A DNA stretch of 64,000 nucleotides from CAZFLM01 sp964519955. Lineage in GTDB: Bacteria; Armatimonadota; Chthonomonadetes; Chthonomonadales; CAJBBX01. Positions 8,288 to 16,722 of this stretch are shown here, piece after piece; within the stretch, counting starts at the first letter, position 1; every line of letters begins with the position of its first letter. Location: NCBI GenBank assembly GCA_964519955.1, contig CAZFLM010000002.1, positions 1 through 64,000 of the forward strand, written 5' to 3'. A program made the position numbers and the translations under genes. The notes beneath the pieces are model-generated. The model did not search any database, had not been told where the DNA came from, and worked only from the letters and a program-made list of their open reading frames with translations.

Positions 8288-8687
8288 TGGGGTACCTCCG
8301 CGGAAGGTGGGTCGTGACGTGGCACCGCGAGGGGCCGCACCCATCGCCGGGCACCACCCGTAGGGGCAGAGCATTCGCGCACAACGCCACTTTGCCGCCA
8401 ATGTGCGGCGCGAATGCTGTGCCGTGCCCCCCGCCAGACGCACCGCGCCGCACCCATCGCCGGGCGAAGGGTTAAGCATTCGCGATCTACTACCTGCAGG
8501 GAGACAGTCTGGCCACGCGATTGCTTAACCCCTACAAGCACAACACGGCACCGGCACGCCTACCGCCTGCCAGGCGTGTCGGCGCCCGGCACCACCCGTA
8601 GGGGCAGAGCATTCGCGCACAACGCCACTTTGCCGCCAACGTGCGGCGCAAGACGCTGTGCCCTGCCCCCCGCGAGAGGCACCACAC
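8288..8687. repeat. Array of hairpin repeats (A1, B1, A2)
   Basis: This gene-free stretch holds three long inverted-repeat units. A1 (8360-8423) and A2 (8598-8662) have arms of the GGCAGAGCATTCGCG type; A2 has a decayed right arm. B1 (8469-8531) has arms GGGTTAAGCATTCGCG and CGCGATTGCTTAACCC, a left arm that looks like a hybrid of the two types. The units are joined by related linkers containing cgccgggc. The same two types recur at 26530-26983. Confidence 0.85.
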
Positions 8688-11054
8688 CTACCTCCCGCGC
8701 ACGGTGAACCGCAGCGCCGTGAGCGAGCAGGCCGGGAAGCGGTAGACGAACTTGCTGGACGTGGCGCGGGCGCGCGAGCGGCGGGTGGCGACGCGCTCCG
8801 GGTCGCCGAAGCTGTTCATCACGTCCGGCTCGCCCGCGTGGTCGCGGTCCTCGAGCGTCCAGACCGCCACCTCCTGCTCCACCTTGGCGAACACCGAAAG
8901 GTCGAGCGTGCGCGTCAGGTCCTCGCGCGTGTCGTTGACCGCGAAGATGGTCAGCGTTCGGCCGTCGCGGGAGAGCGTGGCGCTCAGGTCGACGCCCGTG
9001 TCGCCCTCGACGTCGGTGTCCAGCTTCAGCGGGCGCACACCGGCCAGGTTCGCGTACAGCTCCTGCGCGTAGTAGGTCGGCGTCTTGTACAGCCGATGGT
9101 TGTCGGTCTGGATGATGCCCGAGCAGAAGCTGTTCGTCAGGTTGGACCGGTTCGCGATCTCGATGACGTCCGCATTGCGGTGCATCACGTGGTGGTACCG
9201 CGCGCAGGCGAGGGCGTTCCACAGCGTGAGCAGCATGCCGCGGCCGACGCCCCAGTCTCCAGCGGTGGTGTTCCACTCCGTCACGCCGATGCGGATGCGG
9301 CGACCCGGCGCGTGCTCGGCGACCATCTGGCGGATGTGCGCGATGTCGCCCTCTACCCAGCCGAGGTTGTGGCAGCCATAGTGGTGGGGGCAGACGTAGT
9401 CGATCAAGTCGCCGGCCGCCTTCAGAACGCCCTCCGTCGGGTACGAGGCGAGGAGCACGATACCGGGATCGACAGCCTTCATGGCTCGCGCGTAGAGCGA
9501 CAGGCGCTTCTCGTACTCCTCGCCGGCCTGCTCGTTGCCGACCTGCCAGTACTTGATCTTGTAGGGCTCCGGATGCCCGTTCTTGGCTCGCAGCGCGCCC
9601 ATCGGCGTGGTGGCAGCGCCGTTGAAGTACTCGACCTCGTCCGCCACGTCCTTCGCCTCGTCGCGCGCGGTGCTCACGCAGAGGAGCGGCTCGGCGCCCA
9701 CCATGCGGATGAGCCGCACGATCTCCTCCATCCCGGGCCCGATCGGCTGAAGGCCGCCCCACGCGCGGAAGGGCTGCCGCTGATCCGGGTCGCCCACCGT
9801 CTTGCGCCAGCCGAAGTCGCCGTAGCTCGGCGCCTCCAGCACGCTGCCGCCGAACCGCACCACGGCAGGCTTCAGCGCCTTCAGGGCCCGCACCACGTCC
9901 GGCCGCCAGCCCTCGATGTTGTCGTCCGGCATCAGCGAAGCGTTGTCCAGCCACAGCGTCCCCGGCCCCCGGAACTCGATGCTGAGCGTCGCGTCCGTGT
10001 CACGGGCCGTCGGAACCAGGCGCACATCGAACTTGCGCCACTCGCCCTCGGGACGCAGCTCCGCGGAGGCGTACGGCTTGCCCTCGCGATGGAGCACCAC
10101 GCGAACCGGTCCGCCGATGCCCGACTGCCGCAGGTAGCACCGGAACGTGAGGCCCCGCCCCTTCTCGACGAACACGCCGTCCTGTGAGATGCCCAACGTG
10201 CATGGCGCCCCGTCCACAACAGCCAGCTTGCCGCACGTCTTCCCCGTGACCGGGCTCTCCTCGTCGCGCGTGAACGCCGCTCGGTTCACCGCGCCGCTGG
10301 GATACCACGGCTTCTCGCGGAAGTCCGTCTCGGGCACGAACGCGAACCCATACGGGCTCAGCCCCTCGAAGCTGCCATCGTACAGGCGTTCGGCCCACAT
10401 CGAGGGCACCAGGTCGCATAGGTACTCGATGAACTGGCCATACTGCATCGGGTTGATCTCGCCTGGGCACGCCGCGTCCTTCGTCACCTTCGCCGTCACC
10501 GTCGACATTTCCGTTTCCTCCAGCCGCATCTCGTCGAACCAGGCCGTTCCGACGCCCTGGCCAAACCCCACATAGAAACCGCACAGCCGCACGCCCCCGC
10601 CGTCCGGAGCCCGGAAGCGCACCCGCACCTGCACCCAGTCCGTGTCGCCGCGGTGCGACGAGCCCGATGCGATAACCGCCTGCCCGCCCGGCTTCTGCAC
10701 CTGCAGCGTCCCGCAGACCGAACCCGTGCCCGGCTGCAGCCCCTTGGCCTTAACCCAGCCGCTGAAGCAGTACGACTTGCCCGGCTTCAGCCGCAGTTCC
10801 TGCGCGAAGGCCGTGTCCGACGGCTTCTCCGAGGAAATGCGGAGCGAACGCTGCCCCTCGTGCCGCACCGCCTCGTCGGCAGCGACACTGGGCTGCGCGC
10901 CATACACCGTCATCTCCCAGCCGTCCAGCGGCGCGCCCGCCTCGAAGCCCGGGTTCCGCATATCGACGCTGCCCACCACCTTCTGCGCCCGCGCCAGCGG
11001 GCCGGTCGACAGCACCATCAGCACAGCGAGTGCGGCTAGGCACCTACTCAACAT
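8688..11054 (-). CDS. Alpha-L-arabinofuranosidase, GH51, with carbohydrate-binding domain
   Basis: The product is a 788-residue exported enzyme. A signal peptide (cleavage near ARA-QK) is followed by a CBM4/9-like domain (about 28-185, including the NPGFEAG opening), then a GH51 barrel and C-terminal beta domain. The acid/base is Glu near 507 in WQVGNEQ and the nucleophile is Glu near 592 in VTEWN. GH51 enzymes release arabinose from arabinoxylan and arabinan. ATG 11054 has GGGAG upstream and overlaps the end of the esterase gene by 11 bases, indicating translational coupling. The two enzymes fit stepwise debranching of arabinoxylan. Confidence 0.85.
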   Translation of the reverse strand: MLSRCLAALAVLMVLSTGPLARAQKVVGSVDMRNPGFEAGAPLDGWEMTVYGAQPSVAADEAVRHEGQRSLRISSEKPSDTAFAQELRLKPGKSYCFSGWVKAKGLQPGTGSVCGTLQVQKPGGQAVIASGSSHRGDTDWVQVRVRFRAPDGGGVRLCGFYVGFGQGVGTAWFDEMRLEETEMSTVTAKVTKDAACPGEINPMQYGQFIEYLCDLVPSMWAERLYDGSFEGLSPYGFAFVPETDFREKPWYPSGAVNRAAFTRDEESPVTGKTCGKLAVVDGAPCTLGISQDGVFVEKGRGLTFRCYLRQSGIGGPVRVVLHREGKPYASAELRPEGEWRKFDVRLVPTARDTDATLSIEFRGPGTLWLDNASLMPDDNIEGWRPDVVRALKALKPAVVRFGGSVLEAPSYGDFGWRKTVGDPDQRQPFRAWGGLQPIGPGMEEIVRLIRMVGAEPLLCVSTARDEAKDVADEVEYFNGAATTPMGALRAKNGHPEPYKIKYWQVGNEQAGEEYEKRLSLYARAMKAVDPGIVLLASYPTEGVLKAAGDLIDYVCPHHYGCHNLGWVEGDIAHIRQMVAEHAPGRRIRIGVTEWNTTAGDWGVGRGMLLTLWNALACARYHHVMHRNADVIEIANRSNLTNSFCSGIIQTDNHRLYKTPTYYAQELYANLAGVRPLKLDTDVEGDTGVDLSATLSRDGRTLTIFAVNDTREDLTRTLDLSVFAKVEQEVAVWTLEDRDHAGEPDVMNSFGDPERVATRRSRARATSSKFVYRFPACSLTALRFTVRGR

Positions 11055-13008
11055 GCGTTGCTCCCGTCCAGTTGTCGATATCGTCGAGATCGCACCAGCG
11101 CAGAATGCCTGGCAGGATCGCACTGTAGATGTCATGCGAGTCGTAGTAGCGCGCGGCCACCCACTCGCGCCACGTCGCCATGCCCTGCCCGAGCTGCGGC
11201 TTGCCCAGGCGCTCGTCCAGGAACGCGGCGATGCGCCCGTAGATGCCATGACGCCCCTCGCAGCGCACCGCCACGTCCGACGCGTCCACGCCCCGCAGCA
11301 GCGGCAGCAGGTCCAGCGCACGCAGCACGTCGTGGGTCCGAAGCGACACCAGATCGTCGCCCAGCCAGATCAGGTCGTCCGCGAACTTGTGCACCGTGCC
11401 GTAGAACTCCAGGTCCTGCCCCGCACAGATCGGCCGCGGCGCGAGCCCACCTACCCCCGATGTGTCGAGCACGAGCACGGCCCGCCCCGCCCTGCAGGTG
11501 GCCGCGATCCAGTCGATGTGCGGCTGCAGGCGGTCCGTGCCCTCGTCCCAGATCGCGAGCGTCACGGGGAGCTTCTTGCCGGCCCGCAGCGCATCGCGGA
11601 AGAGCAGACCGTGGCCCAGCAAGTCCGGCTGCGAGCGCCAGACGATCGCCTGGACCGCCAGATCCTGCCAGCGCGAGGTCGAGTAGACCCGGGGGTTCAA
11701 GTCGCAGGCCACGCGGTCACGGCGCACGCCCCTGCGCAGGTAGGCGCGCGACGAGTCGCGGCGCGTGGCCAGGTCCATCTGCTCGCGCGCGTCCTCGGCT
11801 GCCTCCAGGCGCTCACGGTTCGTCTCGAACGCGAACCAGGCGTCAGCGATCTCGCCGCGCACCTGGCCGGACTGAGTGCAGTAGAGCTGGCTGGGCTCGA
11901 ACGCGACGGGCTCGTCCTCCGGCAGCGTGGGCTCGGTGCCGAGCAGGCACTTGGCGAAGAACAGCGCGGCGGCGCGCGCCAGCTTCGGCGTGAACCAGTG
12001 GTTCGACTCATCCTCCACGTACTGCAGCGCGTCGGGCTTTCCGAGCATCTCCCACACGCGGCGGCAGCGCTCAACCGTGCGGCGGACGCCCTCGATCGGG
12101 AAGAAGTCCTCGGTGACGGAGAGAACGCACACGGGCTTCGGAGCCATGCAGAGGAGCACGTCCTCGTGGTCGTAGCCGGCCGCCGTGAAGCCCCGCCAGA
12201 TCTGCTCGGCATCCTGGGCGCCTCCGACCCACATATACGTCTCACGGTTCATCACGAACGTGGCGGGGGCGGCGGCGGCGATGCGCGAGTCGGCGAGCAT
12301 CATCAGGCAGGTCTGCGTGCCGCCACCGGAGTTGCCTGTCACACCGATGCGGCTCGGGTCGACCTCCGGCCGCGTGCAGAGGTAGTCGATGGACCGCATC
12401 GCGTCGCCCAGCTCGTAACGCGCAAAGGCGTCGCCGAGGGGGATGCACTGCGCGCCGGCGTGGTCGTGCTCCGGGCAGCATGGCTCGATGGTGCAGCCCT
12501 TCAGCGCGGGCTCCCAGTAGCTCCAGCGCTCTCCCTGGCCGATGGGGTCCTGCGCCAGCACGATGAGCCCCGCGCGGCAGAGGGTCATGCAGACGCGCTG
12601 GTACTCCGGCTCGTGCTTGGCGCGCGCGTGGTGGCCGCAGAGGAAGAGCACGGCGGCGCTCGGCCCGGTCAGCCCGTCGGGGATGTAGAGGTTGGCGGTG
12701 ACGTAGTGGTGCGCCCGCGACTGGTAGATGACCTTCTCGACGCGGAACCCGTCGCCCTGCACGACGCCGGTGACCTGCGGGCTGAGCGGCCAGTCGCTCT
12801 TGACGTCGCCGCCCAGGCTGGCGAGGAAGCGCTCCCGCAGCCCGGCGACCCGCTCGGCGAGTTGCTCCGCCGTGGCGATGGCATCGCGCGCAGCGTCGCC
12901 CGCGGCGAATGCCCGCTCCGCGCGGCGGTAGATGTGCTCGCGCAGTTGGTCGCGCACATCGAAGAACCAGTCGCCCGGTGACAGGCGCTCCAGATCGGCG
13001 AGGGACAT
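11044..13008 (-). CDS. Alpha/beta hydrolase, acetyl-xylan-esterase-like
   Basis: The product is a 654-residue alpha/beta-hydrolase. The nucleophile elbow GNSGGG is near residue 226, an Asp in TEDFFP near 299 and a His in ESNHW near 336 complete a triad, and the C-terminal 250 residues are a second, degenerate hydrolase-like half. Related proteins are annotated as dienelactone-hydrolase-like or acetyl xylan esterases. No clear signal peptide is visible. ATG 13008 has GGAGGT upstream. The gene is coupled to GH51. Its first 24 codons and upstream region are duplicated at 15273-15410. Confidence 0.7.
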   Translation of the reverse strand: MSLADLERLSPGDWFFDVRDQLREHIYRRAERAFAAGDAARDAIATAEQLAERVAGLRERFLASLGGDVKSDWPLSPQVTGVVQGDGFRVEKVIYQSRAHHYVTANLYIPDGLTGPSAAVLFLCGHHARAKHEPEYQRVCMTLCRAGLIVLAQDPIGQGERWSYWEPALKGCTIEPCCPEHDHAGAQCIPLGDAFARYELGDAMRSIDYLCTRPEVDPSRIGVTGNSGGGTQTCLMMLADSRIAAAAPATFVMNRETYMWVGGAQDAEQIWRGFTAAGYDHEDVLLCMAPKPVCVLSVTEDFFPIEGVRRTVERCRRVWEMLGKPDALQYVEDESNHWFTPKLARAAALFFAKCLLGTEPTLPEDEPVAFEPSQLYCTQSGQVRGEIADAWFAFETNRERLEAAEDAREQMDLATRRDSSRAYLRRGVRRDRVACDLNPRVYSTSRWQDLAVQAIVWRSQPDLLGHGLLFRDALRAGKKLPVTLAIWDEGTDRLQPHIDWIAATCRAGRAVLVLDTSGVGGLAPRPICAGQDLEFYGTVHKFADDLIWLGDDLVSLRTHDVLRALDLLPLLRGVDASDVAVRCEGRHGIYGRIAAFLDERLGKPQLGQGMATWREWVAARYYDSHDIYSAILPGILRWCDLDDIDNWTGATHVE

Positions 13009-13074
13009 CGGTGACCTCCGTCAGTGTCGGTGCGCCTGATTGTTCCGTGCGGGGGCGCGGGTGTCCTGCGAATG
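12937..13074. repeat. Direct repeat, left copy (esterase 5' end)
   Basis: This 138-bp segment contains the start of the esterase gene and its upstream region. It is repeated at a constant offset of 2336 bp (15273-15410) with no net indel. The coding part is identical and the upstream part carries scattered substitutions. Together the copies enclose the TetR and efflux-pump genes. Confidence 0.9.
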
Positions 13075-13154
13075 GGATGCAGTCGCGCTGGCTTGCAGCT
13101 ACGGGCGCGCAGTGCGTGCCACCTTGGCCGACAGCAGACGCCCACGAGGCCTAT

Positions 13155-13170
13155 AATCAAACGATTGATT
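13155..13170. promoter_or_regulatory. Candidate TetR operator
   Basis: AATCAA-ACGA-TTGATT is a perfect 6-bp inverted repeat whose right arm runs into the -35 TTGACA of the adjacent regulator gene. Position and symmetry suit autorepression by the TetR-family product; this is inferred from layout. Confidence 0.5.
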
Positions 13171-13197
13171 GACAATCGGCCGAGTTCGTGGAATACT
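13169..13197 (+). promoter_or_regulatory. Promoter of the TetR gene
   Basis: TTGACA (13169-13174), 17 bp, then AATACT (13192-13197). The predicted +1 is 13204, one base before the ATG at 13205, so this is another leaderless or near-leaderless promoter. Confidence 0.65.
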
Positions 13198-13204
13198 CAC
13201 AGGC

Positions 13205-13801
13205 ATGAGCAACGTGAAGATACGGCATGCCGAAGAAACTAGAGAACGCCTGCGGAGCGCGGCGCTGGCGCTGTTCGCTCGCAAGGGATACGATGCCACG
13301 AGCACGCGGGAGATCGCCGCGGCGGCCGAGTGCAACATCGCCATGATCAGCCACTACTACAGCTCCAAGGAGGGGCTGCTGCTGGCGGTCATAGGCGGGT
13401 TCCTGGCGGCGGAGGGCGAGGAGCTGCGGCGCCTGGCCCTCTCGGGCCTGACGCCGGAGCAGCAGTTCACTGGCTTCATCGACTTCCTCATCGACGACTT
13501 CGTCGCGCGGCCCCGAGCCATGCTGGTCATCCACCGAGAGCTGCCGGAGGGCGGCACGCACGCCGCGGCCGCCCTCCGGCAGCAGATGGCGCGGAACCTG
13601 GACCTGATCGCCGAGCTGGTCGCCGCGACCGGCACATGCGCCCACTCCGCGCCGCGGCGGCTGGCCCACGCACTCATCGGGCTGCTCGTCTTCTACTTCG
13701 ATCCGGACCGGGTCGACACCGACCCGCCGACGGACGCGGAAGTCGCGGCGCTCAAGCAGTTCGTCCGCACCAGCTTCCTGGGGTCGGCCGCCACCCCATA
13801 G
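13205..13801 (+). CDS. TetR-family transcriptional regulator
   Basis: The product is a 198-residue regulator. The N-terminal helix-turn-helix is typical: RERLRSAALALFARKGYDATSTREIAAAA followed by ISHYYSSKEGLL. The C-terminal ligand domain is divergent, with FIDFLIDDFVARPRAML resembling the CecR/YbiH branch. I chose ATG 13205 because the HTH begins right after it and the promoter's +1 falls there. It lies 55 bases upstream of an efflux pump on the same strand and probably represses it and itself through the palindrome at 13155-13170. Confidence 0.85.
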   Translation: MSNVKIRHAEETRERLRSAALALFARKGYDATSTREIAAAAECNIAMISHYYSSKEGLLLAVIGGFLAAEGEELRRLALSGLTPEQQFTGFIDFLIDDFVARPRAMLVIHRELPEGGTHAAAALRQQMARNLDLIAELVAATGTCAHSAPRRLAHALIGLLVFYFDPDRVDTDPPTDAEVAALKQFVRTSFLGSAATP

Positions 13802-13856
13802 GCCGGCTCGACGCCGGAGCCATCGCATATCCAACCTACCTAGCGAAAGAGAAGGA

Positions 13857-15092
13857 ATGTCCACGCATACCAACGCACCCTTCGACACTATCGCAATACC
13901 CGCACAGCGCTTGGGGCAGACCGGCATTGTCGTACTGCTCGCCCTCCTGTCTGCCTTCGTCCCGCTCGCAACGGATCTCTACCTGCCCGCGCTGCCCCAG
14001 ATGTCGAAAGCGCTGCACACCACGCCGGCGTTCGTTAGCATGACCCTATCGCTGTACCTGGTGGCCTTCAGCGTCGGCACGCTCTTCTGGGGAGCGCTGA
14101 GCGACAAGTACGGCCGCCGGCCAATGCTGCTCGCGGGGCTGGTGCTCTTCACCGCAACCAGCCTCCTCTGCGCGCTTGCGGCGAACATCGGGCAGCTCGT
14201 CGCGTTCCGCTTGCTGAACGGGCTCGCAGGCGGGGCCGCGCCGGCCATCGCCACGGTGCTCGTGAAGGACCTCTTCCAGGGCCGCAAGCGCATGACCACC
14301 ATGGCCGTCGTGCAGTCGATGGTGATCGTCGCGCCGATCGTTGCGCCGGTGGTCGGCGCCTTCATCATCGACTGCTTCTCGTGGCGGGGGTGCTTCTGGG
14401 CGCTGGCGCTCACGGGCGCGGTTGGCTTCTGCTACAGCCTGGCCCTGCGGGAGACAGTGACGCAGCGCTCCGAGCACTCCATCGCCAGGACCTTCGGCCA
14501 GTTGGTGGTGGTCTACCGCAACCCGAAGTTCGCGCGCCTGCTATGGATCTTCTCCGCCGCGGTGATTCCCGTGTTCGCGTTCATCGGCTCCTCGGCGTAC
14601 ATCTACATCGACGAGTTCAAGCTGACCAAGGTCCAGTACAGCCTCTACTTCATCTCCTGCTCCGGCTGGGGCCTCGTCGCGCCGCTCATCTACATTGCCA
14701 TCTCGCGGCGGCTCAGCACGAAGGCAATCATCGATGGCTGCATGGCGGTGATGCTCGCCAGCGGCCTGCTCGTCTGCTTCGTGGGCCGGCTCTACCCGTG
14801 GGCCTTCGCGCTGTCCTTCATGCCCACCATGGTCGCATTCAGCCTGATGCGCCCGCCGAGCACGAACCTGATGCTGGACCAGGAACACAGCGCCTCCGGC
14901 TCGGCTGCCGCGCTCATTAACTGCCTCGCGATGGTCCTCGGCAGCGTGGGCATGCAGCTCATGTCACTCCCGTGGCGCTCGATGGTGCTCGGCCTCGGGG
15001 GGCTAGAGGTGGTCGTCTGTGCGGCCTGTCTGCTGATGTGGAAGGCGCCCTCCACCCGCGCCCACGTGGAGGCGGCAGCCGAGGCGACGTAG
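13857..15092 (+). CDS. MFS drug efflux transporter, Bcr/CflA type
   Basis: The product is a 411-residue major-facilitator protein with twelve predicted membrane segments. The loop 2-3 motif A reads GALSDKYGRRP, and DLYLPALPQM in the first periplasmic loop is a Bcr/CflA family hallmark. Members export chloramphenicol, bicyclomycin and similar compounds by proton antiport. The start at 13857 has AGAAGG almost touching the ATG. The gene is in an apparent operon with the TetR regulator; the pair sits inside a 138-bp direct repeat, suggesting that it was inserted as a unit. Confidence 0.85.
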   Translation: MSTHTNAPFDTIAIPAQRLGQTGIVVLLALLSAFVPLATDLYLPALPQMSKALHTTPAFVSMTLSLYLVAFSVGTLFWGALSDKYGRRPMLLAGLVLFTATSLLCALAANIGQLVAFRLLNGLAGGAAPAIATVLVKDLFQGRKRMTTMAVVQSMVIVAPIVAPVVGAFIIDCFSWRGCFWALALTGAVGFCYSLALRETVTQRSEHSIARTFGQLVVVYRNPKFARLLWIFSAAVIPVFAFIGSSAYIYIDEFKLTKVQYSLYFISCSGWGLVAPLIYIAISRRLSTKAIIDGCMAVMLASGLLVCFVGRLYPWAFALSFMPTMVAFSLMRPPSTNLMLDQEHSASGSAAALINCLAMVLGSVGMQLMSLPWRSMVLGLGGLEVVVCAACLLMWKAPSTRAHVEAAAEAT

Positions 15093-15501
15093 GGAGGCGG
15101 CGGGTACGCCAGCCGAGGCGCTGGGCGGCCGCGTGCCCGCCAGGGGCGACCCGGACCAAGTGCGAGAGGGCGCCCGCCACCTTGGGGACGAATGCATGCG
15201 GCGGTCTTGGTTCGGCTTGGGGGCGCGGCCGCCCATCGCAACAGAAGTGCCCCCAAGGCTCTCCATGACGGTCTCGCGCAGTTGGTCGCGCACATCGAAG
15301 AACCAGTCGCCCGGTGACAGGCGCTCCAGATCGGCGAGGGACATCGGTGACCTCCGTCGGGTAGGTTGCGCCTGCATGTTCCGTGCGGGGGTGCGGGTGT
15401 CCTGCGAATGAGGCGCGGCCGGCTTCCCGCTGTCTGGCAGGAGGCAGGCGCACCCAGAGCGAACTTCGGGCAGAGCCGCGCGCTGGCCAGGAGGTGGACC
15501 C
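15093..15501. repeat. Gene-free stretch with right copy of 138-bp repeat (15273-15410)
   Basis: Bases 15093-15272 show no gene. Bases 15273-15410 are the second copy of the esterase 5' region, including its ribosome-binding site and 24 codons on the minus strand starting at 15344, after which the frame departs into unrelated sequence. Bases 15411-15501 lead into the URO-D gene and hold its ribosome-binding site. Confidence 0.85.
15273..15344 (-). pseudogene. 5' fragment of the esterase gene
   Basis: ATG 15344 and the following 24 codons repeat the start of the gene at 13008 exactly (MSLADLERLSPGDW...), with the same GGAGGT ribosome-binding site. Beyond the repeat boundary the reading continues into unrelated sequence. 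It is a duplication remnant, not a functional gene. Confidence 0.85.
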
Positions 15502-16584
15502 GTGACAACACACGCCGCGATGACCCCGAAGGAACGAGTGCTGACCGCGTTCGCGCGCCAGGAGCCGGACCGCGTACCCATCAACTACCTGAGCAATCCG
15601 GGGATCGACCTGCGGCTGAAGGAGCACTTTGGACTGCGGGCGGACGACGGCGAGGGCCTGCTGCAGCGACTGGGTGTGGACTTCCGAGCCGTCCACGCGC
15701 CCTACGTCGGCCCGAAGCTGCATCAGGATTACGCCGATCGGGTGGTCAGCAACTGGGGCATCCGGACGCACTTCGTGGAGCACCCCGCGGGCGGCTACTG
15801 GGAGTTCTGCGACTTCCCGCTCGTGGACGCCGACGAGGAGACCGTCGCCGCGTGGCCGATGCCCTCGCCGGATGACCACGACTACAGCGGCGTGGCCGAG
15901 GCGTGCCGGCGCTGCGGGGACTACGCCGTCAACGGCGCGGCGGGGTTCGGCGACATCATCAACGGCAACGGGTTCCTGCGCAGCATGGAGCAGACGCTGG
16001 TCGACCTCTTGACCGACGAGCCGGCCGGCCTCCTGCTGGCGGACCGCCGCATGGCCATCCAGGTCGAAGTAACGCGGCGCGTCCTGGAAGCGGCCAAGGG
16101 TGGCGTGGACTTCCTGTGGCTGGGCGAGGACCTGGGCACCCAGTTGGGTCCGCTGATCAGCCTGAAGACGTTCCGCAAGCACATCCGGCCGCGGTACCAG
16201 GCGTTCTGCGACCTGGCCAGGGCGTACAACCTGCCTGTGATGATGCACACGTGCGGGTCCAGCAGTTGGGCGTACGACGACTTCGTCGAGATGGGCATCC
16301 ACGTGGTCGACACGCTCCAGCCCGAGGCGCGCGACATGGCGCCGGCCTACCTCAAGCAGCGCTTCGGCGACCGCCTGGCGTTCCACGGGTGCATCAGCAC
16401 GGCAGGTCCGGTCGCCACGGGGACTGTCGACGAAGTGCGCCGCACCTGCCGCGAGACGCTCGAGGTGATGATGCCCGGCGGCGGCTACTGCTTCGCTCCG
16501 ACCCACCAACTGCAGGACAACTCGCCGACTGAGAACGTGGTCGCCATGTACGAGACGGCGCACGAGTTCGGCAGGTACCGGTAG
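15502..16584 (+). CDS. Uroporphyrinogen-decarboxylase-like protein (methyltransferase branch)
   Basis: The product is a 360-residue URO-D-superfamily protein: TPKERVLTAFARQEPDRVP at the N-terminus, GEDLGTQLGPLIS in the middle, HTCGSS and FHGCISTAGP near the zinc-binding region, and a C-terminal YCFAPTHQLQDNSPTENV. This branch (MtaA/CmuA-like) is linked to corrinoid methyl transfer and not to haem synthesis, but true substrates are mostly unknown. GTG 15502 is chosen because AGGAGGT lies just upstream; an internal ATG at 15520 has no such site. No corrinoid protein is adjacent. Confidence 0.75.
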   Translation: MTTHAAMTPKERVLTAFARQEPDRVPINYLSNPGIDLRLKEHFGLRADDGEGLLQRLGVDFRAVHAPYVGPKLHQDYADRVVSNWGIRTHFVEHPAGGYWEFCDFPLVDADEETVAAWPMPSPDDHDYSGVAEACRRCGDYAVNGAAGFGDIINGNGFLRSMEQTLVDLLTDEPAGLLLADRRMAIQVEVTRRVLEAAKGGVDFLWLGEDLGTQLGPLISLKTFRKHIRPRYQAFCDLARAYNLPVMMHTCGSSSWAYDDFVEMGIHVVDTLQPEARDMAPAYLKQRFGDRLAFHGCISTAGPVATGTVDEVRRTCRETLEVMMPGGGYCFAPTHQLQDNSPTENVVAMYETAHEFGRYR

Positions 16585-16629
16585 CGACGATGGGCGGCGG
16601 GCCCGCTCCGCTCGGCGGCACACACGGAA

Positions 16630-16661
16630 GCGGGAGCCCCACCTTCCGGCGAAGCTCCCGC
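16630..16661. terminator. Hairpin between convergent genes
   Basis: GCGGGAGC (16630-16637) pairs with GCTCCCGC (16654-16661) around a 16-base loop, between the URO-D gene and the oppositely oriented lipoprotein gene. No strong T-tract, so a bidirectional terminator is likely but not certain. Confidence 0.55.
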
Positions 16662-16689
16662 GCCTCTCACTGAGCGATGTCTCGTCGCT

Positions 16690-16722
16690 CGACGCTCAGG
16701 GCCTACGCGTCCCTGAGCGTCG
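16690..16722. terminator. 12-bp hairpin containing lipoprotein stop codon
   Basis: CGACGCTCAGGG (16690-16701) pairs perfectly with CCCTGAGCGTCG (16711-16722); the stop codon of the leftward gene lies in the 9-base loop. Likely terminates or stabilises that transcript. Confidence 0.5.

Noticed and set aside
13152..13157. TATAAT as a separate promoter for the TetR gene
   Set aside because: It lacks a fitting -35 and overlaps the palindrome; the TTGACA/AATACT pair nearby fits better, although a second start cannot be excluded.
15502..16584. Haem-pathway uroporphyrinogen decarboxylase (hemE)
   Set aside because: The zinc-type HTCGSS and ending TENV pattern belong to the methyltransferase branch, and no other haem genes are nearby.
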